From: Bacteroidetes bacterium GWF2_41_31 | GTDB lineage: Bacteria; Bacteroidota; Bacteroidia; Bacteroidales; F082 | Reading direction: 5' to 3' | DNA: 53,840 nucleotides | NCBI GenBank assembly: GCA_001769215.1 | Contig: MEOL01000051.1 | Location: 1-53,840 of the forward strand | Part shown: piece after piece, positions 1 to 9,325 of the stretch | How positions within the stretch are numbered: position 1 is the first letter of the stretch | How the letters are laid out: each line of letters opens with the position of its first letter | Position numbers and translations under genes: made by a program | Notes under the pieces: generated by a model | Databases searched by the model: none | Told to the model about the DNA's origin: nothing | The model's input: only the letters and a program-made list of their open reading frames with translations

Positions 1-2730
1 ATTGGCAGCTGCTTCAACTTCCTGGGCAATGAAGCCAATTTGTACTTCTGCCGCTTTCAATTGTTCACCGTTTTTAAGACGCAATGAATCAGGTGTTTTA
101 GTAAAACCGGCGATGGCATCCATATTCAAATGATAGGTTACCGGACGGAGTTTCATGATAAAATCGAGCCCGGCCACATTTTCCTTCACATCGGTTTTAA
201 AGCGGCCATCACTAATATTGGTCCAGTTGGCGTAGCCGCCAATAGAGGTAACGCTTGAATTACCAATGCGTGCCTGATTACTAGCCGATATATTTGCTGA
301 GGATCCCAATGCTGTAGAATTCACAAAACTGCTTCCACTGTAAAATGCATGATATCCAAGTGCTGTATTATTATTTCCATCAGTATTGGTGTAGAGCGAA
401 TAAGTCCCCATCGCTGTATTTTCTGTTCCGGTTGTATTTGTCAGCATTGCATTAAAACCATAGGCAGAATTGTAATTTGCGGTTGTATTTGAAGTAAGGG
501 CATACATACCAATCGCAGTATTACCTGTACCAGTGGTGTTTGCATAGAGTGCAACCAATCCTATTCCGGTATTTGCATTTCCTTCTGTATTCGAGTAAAG
601 GGCATGTTTACCAAATGCAGAATTATTCCATCCCGATGTGTTTGTATAGAGGGCCTTGCTTCCTATTGCGGTATTCCCTGTCCCGGTGTTATTATTATAC
701 AAAGCAGAATCCCCAATTGCCACCAGATTACTCATAGTGCTATTTAAAAATAGTGCCTTTGCACCAATGGCCACATTTGAATGGGCCGTTGTGTTTCCAT
801 AGGAGGCACTAAAACCTATGGCAATATTGTTACTTCCTGTTGTGTTATTATAAAGAGCAAAATTCCCTACTGCGGTATTTTGTATTCCAGTGCTATTGTT
901 AACAAGTGCAAATCGTCCCAATGCAGTATTTAAAGAACCTGTGGTGTTATCATTAAGGGCATGATAACCAAAAGCAGTGTTGCCAACCCCTTCTGTATTG
1001 GAAAAAAGTGCATCCAACCCAGCTGCGGTGTTTTGAGTCCCCATTGTGTTGGAATACAGAGCATAGGGTCCAATGGCGGTGTTGTAATACCCCGTGGTGT
1101 TGGAATAAAGGGCACCTATTCCATTTGCTGTGTTGTAATAGCCTGTGGTATTGGAATAAAGTGCTTTCGACCCGACTGCGGTATTACCTGTTCCTCCGGT
1201 GCTATTGTTATACAAAGCCGAGTCACCAATTGCCACCAGATTGCTTGTGGTGGTATTCATAAAAAGTGCTCTTACGCCAATAGCGATATTCGAATGGCCT
1301 GTAGTGTTATCTTTAAGAGCAAAAAAACCAAATGCCGAGTTTGATTCTCCTGTCGTATTCGAGACGAGTGCATGATTACCATTGGCAGTATTATTACTCC
1401 CTGTAGTATTGGCATAAAGAGTAAATGACCCTAACGCCGTATTGCTATTTCCTGTTGTATTTGAGTAAATAGACGCAGTTCCAACCGAAGAATTTTCAAT
1501 ACCTGTTGTATTCGAGTAATTAGATGACCATCCTATTGCAGTATTTTGATTCCCTGTTGTATTCGAGAACAGAGATGTTGTACCAATCGCTATATTGTCA
1601 CTTCCGGATATGTTGGAATAAAGGGCTTGATAACCATTTGAGGTGTTGGAAAACCCAGTAGTGTTGGACAATAGAGCTTTAGAGCCAATTGCTGTGTTCT
1701 CAGTCCCCGTGGTGTTATTATACAAAGCCGAATCGCCAATAGCCACCAAATGGCTTTTGGTGGTATTGTTATAAAGCGCACTCACCCCAATGGCTACATT
1801 GGAAACTGCGGTGGAGTTTTGAGCCGCCGCATCACGACCAACGGCGGTATTATTGGCTCCGGTGGTATTCAGGGTAAGTGTCTGGTAGCCCATCGCCGTA
1901 TTGTATCCTCCGGTGGTATTTGAAGCAAGCGAAGTGAAGCCGACGGCAGTATTGTGGGTTCCGGAAGTATTCGCCAATAATGTTCCTCTCCCCAGAGCAG
2001 TATTGAATGATCCTGTTAAATTGCTCTTCAGCGAATAATAACCATAGGCCACATTGCTCGACCCGGTGGTGTTTAAGGTAAGTGCATTTAACCCTGTTGC
2101 CGTATTTGAATTTCCTGTGGTATTGCTTTTTAGGGCTGCCCTGCCAAGGGAGGTATTTGAACTTCCTGTGGTGTTGGCTGTCAGTGTGTTGGCTCCAACA
2201 GCCGTGTTGTCAAAACCAGATGTATTGGCACTTCCCGAAAGGTAACCAATAAAATTGTTGTAGTTGGTTCCCTGAACAGCGGATGGTCCGGCACTCTCGC
2301 CAATGTAGATGTTTTTTCCATTGTTGTTTACCTGCAGATTCCCCTTATCCATGACAAAATATTCCGTGCCTGCCATGTCGAACCTGATCTTGTCTTCGTT
2401 GGCACTTTCTTCTACCTGAATTTTGGTGTTGCCATCGGCATCCTGAAGTTTAGCTGGTGCTCCGGTGCTTAGATTCACCCATACCGTTCCATCAAAAAAC
2501 CAAAACCCAATAGTGTTGATATCAAAAACCAGTAAACCTGTTGCCGGTGAGGCAATTGAATTGCGTTGTGTAGTGGTCATTCGGGGAATCAACATTCCTT
2601 TGTCGGTACTTTGAACATGGAGCATAGACGAGGCAGCAGCTACAGTCCCGTCGATGTTAATGGCTACCTGTGCAATGGTAGTGCCTGTTACGAAAAGCAT
2701 GGCCAGAAATAGTACAACAGTTTTTGTCAT
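1..2730 (-). CDS. Repeat adhesin / tail-fibre-like protein with S74 chaperone domain (3' end outside window)
   Basis: The ATG lies at 2730-2728 and the frame is still open at base 1, giving 910 codons without the end. The start encodes a signal peptide (MTKTVVLFLAMLFV...) almost identical to that of the paralogue at 2918-6709. A non-repetitive head of about 150 residues follows, then many YadA-head-like repeats of about 17 residues (NTAxGxxALYxNTTGxx). The last visible part matches the paralogue's chaperone (peptidase S74) domain, with DGRFKTDVKE and GFIAQEVEAAAN. Such proteins usually form trimeric surface fibres, and the S74 domain assists trimer folding. Repeats here are far more diverged than in the paralogue. 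No T9SS tail can be assessed because the end is missing. It lies 187 bases downstream of the paralogue on the same strand. The family is well supported; the ligand is unknown. Confidence 0.85.
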   Translation of the reverse strand, partial: MTKTVVLFLAMLFVTGTTIAQVAINIDGTVAAASSMLHVQSTDKGMLIPRMTTTQRNSIASPATGLLVFDINTIGFWFFDGTVWVNLSTGAPAKLQDADGNTKIQVEESANEDKIRFDMAGTEYFVMDKGNLQVNNNGKNIYIGESAGPSAVQGTNYNNFIGYLSGSANTSGFDNTAVGANTLTANTTGSSNTSLGRAALKSNTTGNSNTATGLNALTLNTTGSSNVAYGYYSLKSNLTGSFNTALGRGTLLANTSGTHNTAVGFTSLASNTTGGYNTAMGYQTLTLNTTGANNTAVGRDAAAQNSTAVSNVAIGVSALYNNTTKSHLVAIGDSALYNNTTGTENTAIGSKALLSNTTGFSNTSNGYQALYSNISGSDNIAIGTTSLFSNTTGNQNTAIGWSSNYSNTTGIENSSVGTASIYSNTTGNSNTALGSFTLYANTTGSNNTANGNHALVSNTTGESNSAFGFFALKDNTTGHSNIAIGVRALFMNTTTSNLVAIGDSALYNNSTGGTGNTAVGSKALYSNTTGYYNTANGIGALYSNTTGYYNTAIGPYALYSNTMGTQNTAAGLDALFSNTEGVGNTAFGYHALNDNTTGSLNTALGRFALVNNSTGIQNTAVGNFALYNNTTGSNNIAIGFSASYGNTTAHSNVAIGAKALFLNSTMSNLVAIGDSALYNNNTGTGNTAIGSKALYTNTSGWNNSAFGKHALYSNTEGNANTGIGLVALYANTTGTGNTAIGMYALTSNTTANYNSAYGFNAMLTNTTGTENTAMGTYSLYTNTDGNNNTALGYHAFYSGSSFVNSTALGSSANISASNQARIGNSSVTSIGGYANWTNISDGRFKTDVKENVAGLDFIMKLRPVTYHLNMDAIAGFTKTPDSLRLKNGEQLKAAEVQIGFIAQEVEAAAN

Positions 2731-2800
2731 CGTTTTTGGGTTTTTAATTTGTAAATACTTTTATTTCATGATATAATCACACTGTTTTTTGGTGAAAATG

Positions 2801-2866
2801 AAAAAAACCGCCTACTACCCAACTCGTGAGATTAGGCGGGGTAAACCAAATTTCCTGCCTTTGATT
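2801..2866 (-). promoter_or_regulatory. Leader element copy A: GGCAGGAAA stem-loop plus terminator-like hairpin
   Basis: Read on the minus strand, AATCAAA and TTTGGTT pair around a GGCAGGAAA loop (2866-2844). A hairpin follows with arms CCGCCTA (2839-2833) and TAGGCGG (2814-2808) and seven T's (2807-2801). It lies between the stop of the 2918-6709 gene and the start of the next adhesin. The 18-base loop of the second hairpin is identical to that of copy B, although the rest of the leader has diverged. It may be an intergenic terminator or an attenuator. I found no TAnnTTTG promoter between it and the upstream gene. Confidence 0.6.
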
Positions 2867-2917
2867 TAAACATCTATTTGAAATGATCCCTTTTTCAAGT
2901 GTTGTATAGTTCATATA

Positions 2918-5900
2918 TTAAAACTTCTTCTCAAGTTTTTCTAACCTTTGTATGATTTCTGTATTCATTTTTTTAAGCAACAAGTTTTCCTCTTCCAGTT
3001 CAGCATTCTTGCTGCTCAATTCCTGCACTGCCTTTACCAGGGGCACCACAAACTCGGCATAGCGGAGGCCATAATGTGAGTTGTCGTTGTTAGGTTTGTC
3101 AACGCCGTGAAAATCAAAGTTTAATGAATTGGCAGCTGCCTCAACTTCCTGAGCAATGAAGCCAATTTGTACTTCTGCTGCTTTCAACTGTTCACTGTTT
3201 TTGAGACGCAATGAATCAGGTGTTTTGGTAAACCCGGCGATGGCATCCATATCCAAATGATAAGTTACCGGGCGAAGTTTCATGATGAAATCGAGCCCGG
3301 CTACATTTTCCTTCACATCGGTTTTAAAGCGGCCATCGCTCACATTGGTCCAGTTGGTGTAGCCTCCAATAGAGGTAACGCTTGTGTGGCCGATGCGTGC
3401 CTGATTACTAGCCGATATATTTGCATAAGCTCCCAATGCTGTAGAATTTACAAAACTGCTTCCATTGTAAAACGCCTGATACCCAAGTGCTGTATTATTA
3501 TATCCATCAGTATTGTTGTAAAGTGAATTAGTCCCCATTGCTGTATTATCCCTTCCTGTGGTATTTGAGGAGAGAGAATAATATCCATAAGCGGAATTTA
3601 AGTATCCGGTGGTGTTTTGGAGGAGAGAACTATAACCATTAGCAGTGTTCTGGTATCCATCTGTGTTGGAGTATAGAGATTTATTACCATTCGCGGTGTT
3701 AGAGTTTCCTGTAGTGTTATAGTAGAGAGATCGAAATCCATTAGCGGTGTTCTGGTATCCATCTGTGTTGGAATATAGAGATTGGGAACCATTAGCGGTG
3801 TTCCAGTTGCCCGTGGTGTTGGAGTAGAGGGATTCATAACCATTTGCGGTGTTGTAGGATGCTGTGGTGTTGGAGTAGAGAGATTGAAGTCCATTCGCGG
3901 TATTGTAGTATCCTGTGGTGTTGGAGTGGAGAGAATAATATCCATTCGCGGTGTTGTCGTATCCTGTGGTGTTGGCATTGAGAGATTCAAATCCATTCGC
4001 TGTGTTGGAGTATCCTGTGGTGTTGAAGGAGAGAGAATAATATCCATTCGCGGTGTTGTAATTTCCCGTAGTGTTGGAGTAGAGAGATTCATATCCATTC
4101 GCGGTGTTGTAATTTCCTATGGTGTTGGAGTAGAGAGATTGATAACCATTAGCGGTGTTGTTGAATCCTGTGGTGTTGGAGTAGAGAGAATTATTTCCAT
4201 TCGCGGTGTTGGAAGATCCTGTGGTGTTGGAGTAGAGAGATTGATAACCATTCACGGTGTTGTCGTTTCCTGTGGTGTTGGACCGGAGAGAATACATACC
4301 ATTAGCGGTATTTCGGACTCCCGTGGTGTTGAAGTAGAGAGATTGATAACCATTCGCTATGTTGTTGTTTCCCGTGGTGTTGAAGTAGAGAGATTGATAA
4401 CCAATCGCGGTGTTGTTGTTTCCCGTGGTGTTGGAGTAGAGAGATTGATAACCATTTACTGTGTTTCGGACTCCTGTGGTGTTGGAGTAGAGAGAAGATT
4501 CTCCATTTGCGGTGTTTTGGGATCCCGTGGTGTTGGAGTAGAGAGAATACATACCATTCGCATTGTTGTAATATCCTGTGGTGTTGAAGTAGAGAGATTG
4601 ATAACCATTCGCCGTGTTGTTATATCCTGTGGTGTTGGAGTAGAGAGATTGATAACCATTCGCGGTATTCCAGTTGCCCGTGGTGTTGGAGTAGAGGGAT
4701 TCATAACCATTCGCGGTGTTGTCGTATCCTGTAGTGTTGGAGTAGAGAGAATAAGTTCCATTAGCGGTGTTATTGGATCCTGTGGTGTTGGAGTAGAGAG
4801 AATAAGTTCCATTACCAGTGTTATAGGATCCTGTGGTGTTATAGTAGAGAGATTGAAGTCCATTCGCGGTGTTGTAATTTCCCGTGGTGTTGAAGTAGAG
4901 AGAACGCACACCATTCGCGGTGTTTCGGACTCCCGTGGTGTTGAAGTAGAGAGCATAACTTCCATTCGCGGTGTTGTAATTTCCTGTGGTGTTGTTTTTT
5001 AGAGACATATAACCATTCGCGGTGTTTTCGGAGCCTGTGGTGTTGGAATAGAGAGAATAATATCCATTCGCGGTGTTGTAATTTCCTGTGGTGTTGGAGT
5101 AGAGAGTATACACTCCATTCGCTGTGTTGGAGTATCCTGTGGTGTTGGAGTAGAGAGATTGAAGTCCATTCGCGATGTTAGAGAATCCTGTGGTGTTGGC
5201 ATAAAGGGCTTGATAACCATTCGCGGTGTTGGAGTATCCCGTGGTGTTGGAGTAAAGAGATTGACAACCATTCGCGGTGTTCCAACTTCCAATTGTATTG
5301 GCAAACAAAGCTTTTGATCCGACTGCTGTATTTTCCACACCATCATAGCTACCACTTGCCCCTAAGCCGTTTTTCCACAACGCAGAATCCCCTATTGCGA
5401 CCAAATTGCTATTTACGGTATTATAATAGAGTGCTTCATTTCCAATAGCTACATTAGAATGTGCCGTTGAATTATAATAAAGTGTTTCTTTTCCCAGAGC
5501 AACATTCCCGTTGCCGGTTGACCAATAAAGTGCTTTATAGCCAATGGCAGTATTGTCACTTCCTGTTTGGTTAACGGCCAGTGAACTATTCCCCATGGCC
5601 GTATTATTTGATCCTGTAGTGTTACCGGTAAGTGCCCTAGAACCGCTAGAGGTATTATAATTACCTGTGGTATTATGGCTTAATGACTCAGTGCCGAATG
5701 CGGCAATTTCTGACCCGGTAGTATTTGAGTATAGGGTATGATATCCAACTGCAGAATTTCTATATCCGGTTGTATTTGAATACATTGATTTTGATCCGAT
5801 GGCAGTATTATAAATTGATTCAAAGGTATAAGTAGCTCCTGTACCATTATTATATAAAGCCGAATCCCCTATTGCGACCAAATTGCTTAGTGTAGTATTT

Positions 5901-6709
5901 GAATAGAGAGCCTTCGGCCCAATACCAACATTTGAATGAGCCTCAGAATTAGAATAAAGGGCATGATTGCCAATGGCAGTATTATTTGATCCTGTAGTGT
6001 TAAAAAAAAGTGCCAATGAACCTACTGCCATATTTTCATTTCCGGTAGTATTAAAAAAAAGTGAAGAAGCACCTACTGCTGCATTGTTGGTTCCGGAAGT
6101 ATTTAAAAATAGTGAAGTATATCCTAAAGCTGTATTATATGATCCGGTGGTATTGCTTTGAAGTGTTGATCCACCAAATGCAGCATTCTGCACTCCGGTG
6201 GTATTTGAACTTCCCGAAAAATAACCTACTGACGAATTATAGGTATTTGCCTGCGTTGATGCCGGCCCTGCACCTTCACCAATGAATACGCTTTTACCAT
6301 TGTTGTTAACCAGCAGTCGTCCCTTATCCATCACAAAATATTCCGTGCCGGCCATGTCGAACCTGATCTTGTCATCGTTGGCACTTTCTTCTACCTGGAT
6401 TTTGGTGTTCCCATCAGCATCCTGAAGTTTGTTGGGAGTGCCTGAACTCAAATCTGTCCAGGTTGAACCATTGTAGAACCAAAAACCTCCGGTTGTTGTA
6501 TCAAAAACCAGTAAACCCGTTGCCGGTGAGGCAATTGCGTTGCGTTGTGTGGACGTCATCCGGGGAATCAACATGCCTTTGTCGGTGCTTTGAACATGGA
6601 GCATGGACGATGCAGCCGCTTCGGTCCCGTCGCCATTGATGGCTACCTGCGCGATGGTAAGGCTTGTCACGAAAAGCATGGCCAGAAATAGTACAACAGT
6701 TTTAGTCAT
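2918..6709 (-). CDS. Giant YadA-head-like repeat adhesin with C-terminal S74 chaperone domain
   Basis: This 1263-residue protein begins with a signal peptide (MTKTVVLFLAMLFVTSLTIAQ). A short head domain follows (to about residue 150), then a long run of 17-residue repeats. The first part is diverged (NTAIGxxALYxNTTG). The second part is 35 consecutive units of the form NTANGxxSLYSNTTGxx. About 150 C-terminal residues form an intramolecular chaperone (peptidase S74) domain, with DGRFKTDVKEN, a GFIAQEVE motif and a final coiled coil (EEENLLLKKMNTEIIQRLEK). In this family the repeats form a beta-roll fibre and the chaperone drives trimerisation, sometimes cleaving itself off. No T9SS type A tail is present, so the export route beyond the Sec signal is unclear. 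It is divergent from the sensor kinase at 7009. Confidence 0.9.
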   Translation of the reverse strand: MTKTVVLFLAMLFVTSLTIAQVAINGDGTEAAASSMLHVQSTDKGMLIPRMTSTQRNAIASPATGLLVFDTTTGGFWFYNGSTWTDLSSGTPNKLQDADGNTKIQVEESANDDKIRFDMAGTEYFVMDKGRLLVNNNGKSVFIGEGAGPASTQANTYNSSVGYFSGSSNTTGVQNAAFGGSTLQSNTTGSYNTALGYTSLFLNTSGTNNAAVGASSLFFNTTGNENMAVGSLALFFNTTGSNNTAIGNHALYSNSEAHSNVGIGPKALYSNTTLSNLVAIGDSALYNNGTGATYTFESIYNTAIGSKSMYSNTTGYRNSAVGYHTLYSNTTGSEIAAFGTESLSHNTTGNYNTSSGSRALTGNTTGSNNTAMGNSSLAVNQTGSDNTAIGYKALYWSTGNGNVALGKETLYYNSTAHSNVAIGNEALYYNTVNSNLVAIGDSALWKNGLGASGSYDGVENTAVGSKALFANTIGSWNTANGCQSLYSNTTGYSNTANGYQALYANTTGFSNIANGLQSLYSNTTGYSNTANGVYTLYSNTTGNYNTANGYYSLYSNTTGSENTANGYMSLKNNTTGNYNTANGSYALYFNTTGVRNTANGVRSLYFNTTGNYNTANGLQSLYYNTTGSYNTGNGTYSLYSNTTGSNNTANGTYSLYSNTTGYDNTANGYESLYSNTTGNWNTANGYQSLYSNTTGYNNTANGYQSLYFNTTGYYNNANGMYSLYSNTTGSQNTANGESSLYSNTTGVRNTVNGYQSLYSNTTGNNNTAIGYQSLYFNTTGNNNIANGYQSLYFNTTGVRNTANGMYSLRSNTTGNDNTVNGYQSLYSNTTGSSNTANGNNSLYSNTTGFNNTANGYQSLYSNTIGNYNTANGYESLYSNTTGNYNTANGYYSLSFNTTGYSNTANGFESLNANTTGYDNTANGYYSLHSNTTGYYNTANGLQSLYSNTTASYNTANGYESLYSNTTGNWNTANGSQSLYSNTDGYQNTANGFRSLYYNTTGNSNTANGNKSLYSNTDGYQNTANGYSSLLQNTTGYLNSAYGYYSLSSNTTGRDNTAMGTNSLYNNTDGYNNTALGYQAFYNGSSFVNSTALGAYANISASNQARIGHTSVTSIGGYTNWTNVSDGRFKTDVKENVAGLDFIMKLRPVTYHLDMDAIAGFTKTPDSLRLKNSEQLKAAEVQIGFIAQEVEAAANSLNFDFHGVDKPNNDNSHYGLRYAEFVVPLVKAVQELSSKNAELEEENLLLKKMNTEIIQRLEKLEKKF
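3497..5281 (-). repeat. 35 tandem in-frame 51-base repeats (17 residues each)
   Basis: The block is exactly 35 x 51 bases. Each unit encodes NTANGxxSLYSNTTGxx; 33 units have the NTANG form or a close variant, and the last two are NSAYG and NTAMG. The framework is nearly constant at the DNA level, while residues 6-7 and 16-17 of the unit vary strongly (YQ, YE, MY, LQ, VY, NN; YS, NY, NW, VR, SE). Because 51 is a multiple of three, gain or loss of units keeps the frame. Confidence 0.93.
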
Positions 6710-6755
6710 CGTTTATGGGTTTTTGATTTAGAAATGCTTTTATTTAAAGAAAATG

Positions 6756-6822
6756 AAAAAAACCGCCTACTACCCAACTCGTGAGATTCGGCGGGTTAAA
6801 CCAAATTTCCTACCTTTGATTT
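6756..6822 (-). promoter_or_regulatory. Leader element copy B: GGTAGGAAA stem-loop plus terminator-like hairpin
   Basis: On the minus strand AATCAAA and TTTGGTT pair around GGTAGGAAA (6822-6800). The next hairpin has arms CCGCC (6794-6790) and GGCGG (6767-6763) and a run of seven T's (6762-6756). It lies within the predicted leader of the 35-repeat adhesin, more than 45 bases before the ATG and well downstream of the predicted promoter at 6879. A terminator-like structure inside a leader suggests attenuation; this is inference. Confidence 0.6.
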
Positions 6823-6878
6823 TATCTTTGTTCATTTAATATGCGTATATTTCTGGTTACCAGCAATAAAACATAGCG

Positions 6879-6905
6879 CAAATGTATAGGGGCATTATTT
6901 CCCAA
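6879..6905 (-). promoter_or_regulatory. Predicted promoter of the 35-repeat adhesin
   Basis: The minus strand carries TACATTTG (6886-6879), a perfect match to the Bacteroidota -7 consensus TAnnTTTG. A TTG (6905-6903) lies 16 bases upstream, slightly closer than usual. Transcription would start near 6872 and give a leader of about 160 bases that contains element B. Confidence 0.5.
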
Positions 6906-6951
6906 AAAAGCCATATTCTAAATTCGGTTGGTTTTGGCAAGGATTTGGCCG

Positions 6952-6984
6952 TTTTGGTTTTGTTTTCGGTTTTTATGTACTTTG
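6952..6984 (+). promoter_or_regulatory. Possible promoter of the sensor kinase gene
   Basis: TTTTG (6952-6956) is followed after 21 bases by TACTTTG (6978-6984), one base short of TAnnTTTG. A start site near 6991 fits the ATG at 7009 and would exclude the farther in-frame ATG at 6928, which lies upstream of this promoter. Confidence 0.35.
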
Positions 6985-7008
6985 CAACCCTCTATTTTAT
7001 CGCTTTTT

Positions 7009-9132
7009 ATGGTTAAAATTGCTTGTAAATTACTGGCGCTTGTTGCCTCGATTGTTTGTGGTCAGGTAGCTTTTTCACAAAGCGGGATAAACGACAGCCT
7101 GGTTACCTTGTTATCATCACGAAGTGGACCGGAGAAGGCATTGCTTTTCAACCAACTGGCTGATGGGCTGACAAAAACGAATCCCCGGCAAGCCATCCTC
7201 TGGTCCGACTCCAGCCTAAACCTGTTGTCAAAATTTGAGTGGTCCAAAGAAAGAATACATGCCTTTTCAAATAAGGCCTATGGCTATTTCAATTTAAAGA
7301 ATTATGACTCCTCTCTGATCATGATGAAAGAAGGGCTGAACTATGCCAAACAATTTAAGGAATGGAAAAGCGAAGCCACCATGCAGGGACAGATGGGTAT
7401 GTTTTTCCTTCAAAAAGGGGAGTTTGACAGTTCATTGGTGTACAACATTAAATCCATTGCCCTGCTTAAAAAGGTTTACGAATCAGCCGAAGATACCAGC
7501 CAGCTTCACTTGATGAATATAAGCAAAGCACTTGGCAACACAGGCCAGATTTTTATCCGAAAAGGCGATTATGAAATGGGCTTTCATTATTTTGTAGATG
7601 CATTGAAATACAGGGAACTGGCCAAAGCACCTCCCGAATCGATGGCCAAATTAACCACCAATATTGCAGGTTTATATGCTTATTTGAAGGATTATGAAAA
7701 TTCGCAGAAATATTACCTGCAAACCCTGTTACTTTATGAGAAAATCAACGACAGGGCCATGATGGAAATCGTATATGGAAATTTGGGAATTGTCGAGAAA
7801 AACCTGGGAAACAACGACAAAGCCATTCATTATTACACACTTGCGTTGAAACTGGATGAAGAACTGGGAAATGAAGAACAAAAAGTGAACAACCTGTGTA
7901 ATCTGGCCAAACTGTATCTGGATGAAGGCGATTTGGATCGGGCAACTTTATCCTACCATCAGGCACTGGCTTTGGAAAAAATGATTTCAAGTAAATTTAC
8001 ATTGGCAGAGTTGCATTTGAACATGGGATTGATTTACCTGAAATCGAACCAAAATCAACTGGCCGGGAAACATTTGCTTAAAAGCCTTGGTGTAGCCGAA
8101 ACAGAAGGCATGAACACGCTGATTTACAAGATTGAAGAAGCTTTGTCGCAGGTTTACAACAACACAGGAAATTATAAGCAAGCCTATTACTATCATGTGA
8201 GCTACCACAACCTATACGACAGCATCAACAACGAAAACAGCCGCAACCGACTGTCGGAACTTCAAACCCGGTTCGAAACCGAGAAAAAAGAGAAGGAAAT
8301 ATTGAGCCTCACAGCAGAAAAAACGGAACAAAAACTGGCCATTATAGAGCAAAAATCAAACCTCACCCGACAAAGAATGATCATTTTCACCATTTTACTC
8401 GTTCTGTTCCTGTCGGCAGGATTGGCATACTTTCTTTTTATAAGATACCGGTTGAAGCAAAAAAACAAACACATCGAACTGGAAAATCAAAACCTGCAGA
8501 TTGAAAGCCGCCTTTTGCGTTCTCAAATAAACCCCCATTTTATTTTTAACGCCCTCAACTCCATTCAGCATTTTGTGTTGAACAACGAAAAAACACAGGC
8601 GAGTACCTATCTGATCAAGTTCGCCAACCTCATGCGCAATGTGTTAAGCATGTCGCGTAAAGAAATGGTTTCGCTGGAAGATGACCTGGAAACGCTTAAA
8701 ATAAACCTGGAATTGGAAAAACTCCGATTAAAGGATAAATTCGATTTCGTTTTTTCAATTGATCAAAGTATTGAGCTTGATGCTATTTACATCCCTCCCA
8801 TGCTCATGCAGCCACATATTGAAAACGCCATCAAACATGGTGTTGAAAAGAAAGAGGGCGCAGGAACCATCAGGATTGAAATTTCACTGCTGGATCATCA
8901 CCTCAAATGTGTGATACAGGATGATGGAATTGGAAGAGAAAAATCTGCTGAAAAGCAAAAAAAAGGGCATGTTTCGGTGGCCGGAAAATTAACCGAAGAA
9001 AGGTTTGAAATCCTGAAAAAGAAAAGAGGAACCCATATCTCACAAGAGATTATCGACCTGAAGGACAACCATGGAAATTTCATTGGAACACGGGTTGAAC
9101 TAATTATTCCATTTGAAAAAGATCAGGCCTGA
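7009..9132 (+). CDS. TPR-containing LytS/YehU-type sensor histidine kinase
   Basis: The protein has 707 residues when started at 7009, where MVKIACKLLALVASIVCGQ forms a signal peptide. The frame is open from 6928, but those 27 residues do not look like a signal. Residues of about 60-400 form tetratricopeptide repeats that would lie in the periplasm. A coiled coil leads into one membrane segment near 459-480 (MIIFTILLVLFLSAGLAYF). The His_kinase (PF06580-type) core follows: NPHFIFN with the phospho-acceptor His near 510, then an ATPase domain with PHIENAIKHG near 602 and DDGIG near 637. Such kinases normally signal to LytTR regulators, and one is encoded at 16618-17361, the far end of a block of exported-protein genes. 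The TPR region probably senses a protein or cell-wall cue; this is inference. Confidence 0.9.
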   Translation: MVKIACKLLALVASIVCGQVAFSQSGINDSLVTLLSSRSGPEKALLFNQLADGLTKTNPRQAILWSDSSLNLLSKFEWSKERIHAFSNKAYGYFNLKNYDSSLIMMKEGLNYAKQFKEWKSEATMQGQMGMFFLQKGEFDSSLVYNIKSIALLKKVYESAEDTSQLHLMNISKALGNTGQIFIRKGDYEMGFHYFVDALKYRELAKAPPESMAKLTTNIAGLYAYLKDYENSQKYYLQTLLLYEKINDRAMMEIVYGNLGIVEKNLGNNDKAIHYYTLALKLDEELGNEEQKVNNLCNLAKLYLDEGDLDRATLSYHQALALEKMISSKFTLAELHLNMGLIYLKSNQNQLAGKHLLKSLGVAETEGMNTLIYKIEEALSQVYNNTGNYKQAYYYHVSYHNLYDSINNENSRNRLSELQTRFETEKKEKEILSLTAEKTEQKLAIIEQKSNLTRQRMIIFTILLVLFLSAGLAYFLFIRYRLKQKNKHIELENQNLQIESRLLRSQINPHFIFNALNSIQHFVLNNEKTQASTYLIKFANLMRNVLSMSRKEMVSLEDDLETLKINLELEKLRLKDKFDFVFSIDQSIELDAIYIPPMLMQPHIENAIKHGVEKKEGAGTIRIEISLLDHHLKCVIQDDGIGREKSAEKQKKGHVSVAGKLTEERFEILKKKRGTHISQEIIDLKDNHGNFIGTRVELIIPFEKDQA

Positions 9133-9325
9133 TTTTAGCTTGTATTATTCCTGAGCAACTTCGAAATTTTCAAATTTGAACGTGCCTGCCGGCCAGCTTC
9201 ATCTTTTTCTTCAGGACTCTTTAAAATTTTAAGCTTCACAAGCCGCGACCCTGATATTATTTGCTAAAGTATAATCTAAAAGATGGGTTAATTTATAAGC
9301 TTTAGCTAAAAAAACCAATCCAGAA

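Noticed and set aside
3782-5002. 406-residue open frame on the plus strand
   Set aside because: It is the antisense of the 51-base repeats. A period divisible by three and a stop-free unit keep all frames open.
3497-5281. CRISPR-like repeat array
   Set aside because: The repeats are contiguous and coding, without spacers, and no cas genes are seen.
3598-5355. Several open frames on the minus strand in the second frame (RMDIILSTPTPQD-type)
   Set aside because: These are out-of-frame readings of the same repeats, with the Thr/Pro-rich composition expected of frame-shifted NTTG repeats.
1-6709. Diversity-generating retroelement behind the variable dipeptides
   Set aside because: No reverse transcriptase or template repeat is visible, and variation is spread over all repeats and not restricted to adenine positions at one end.
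6928-7008. Upstream start of the sensor kinase
   Set aside because: It precedes the signal peptide and would lie upstream of the likely promoter.
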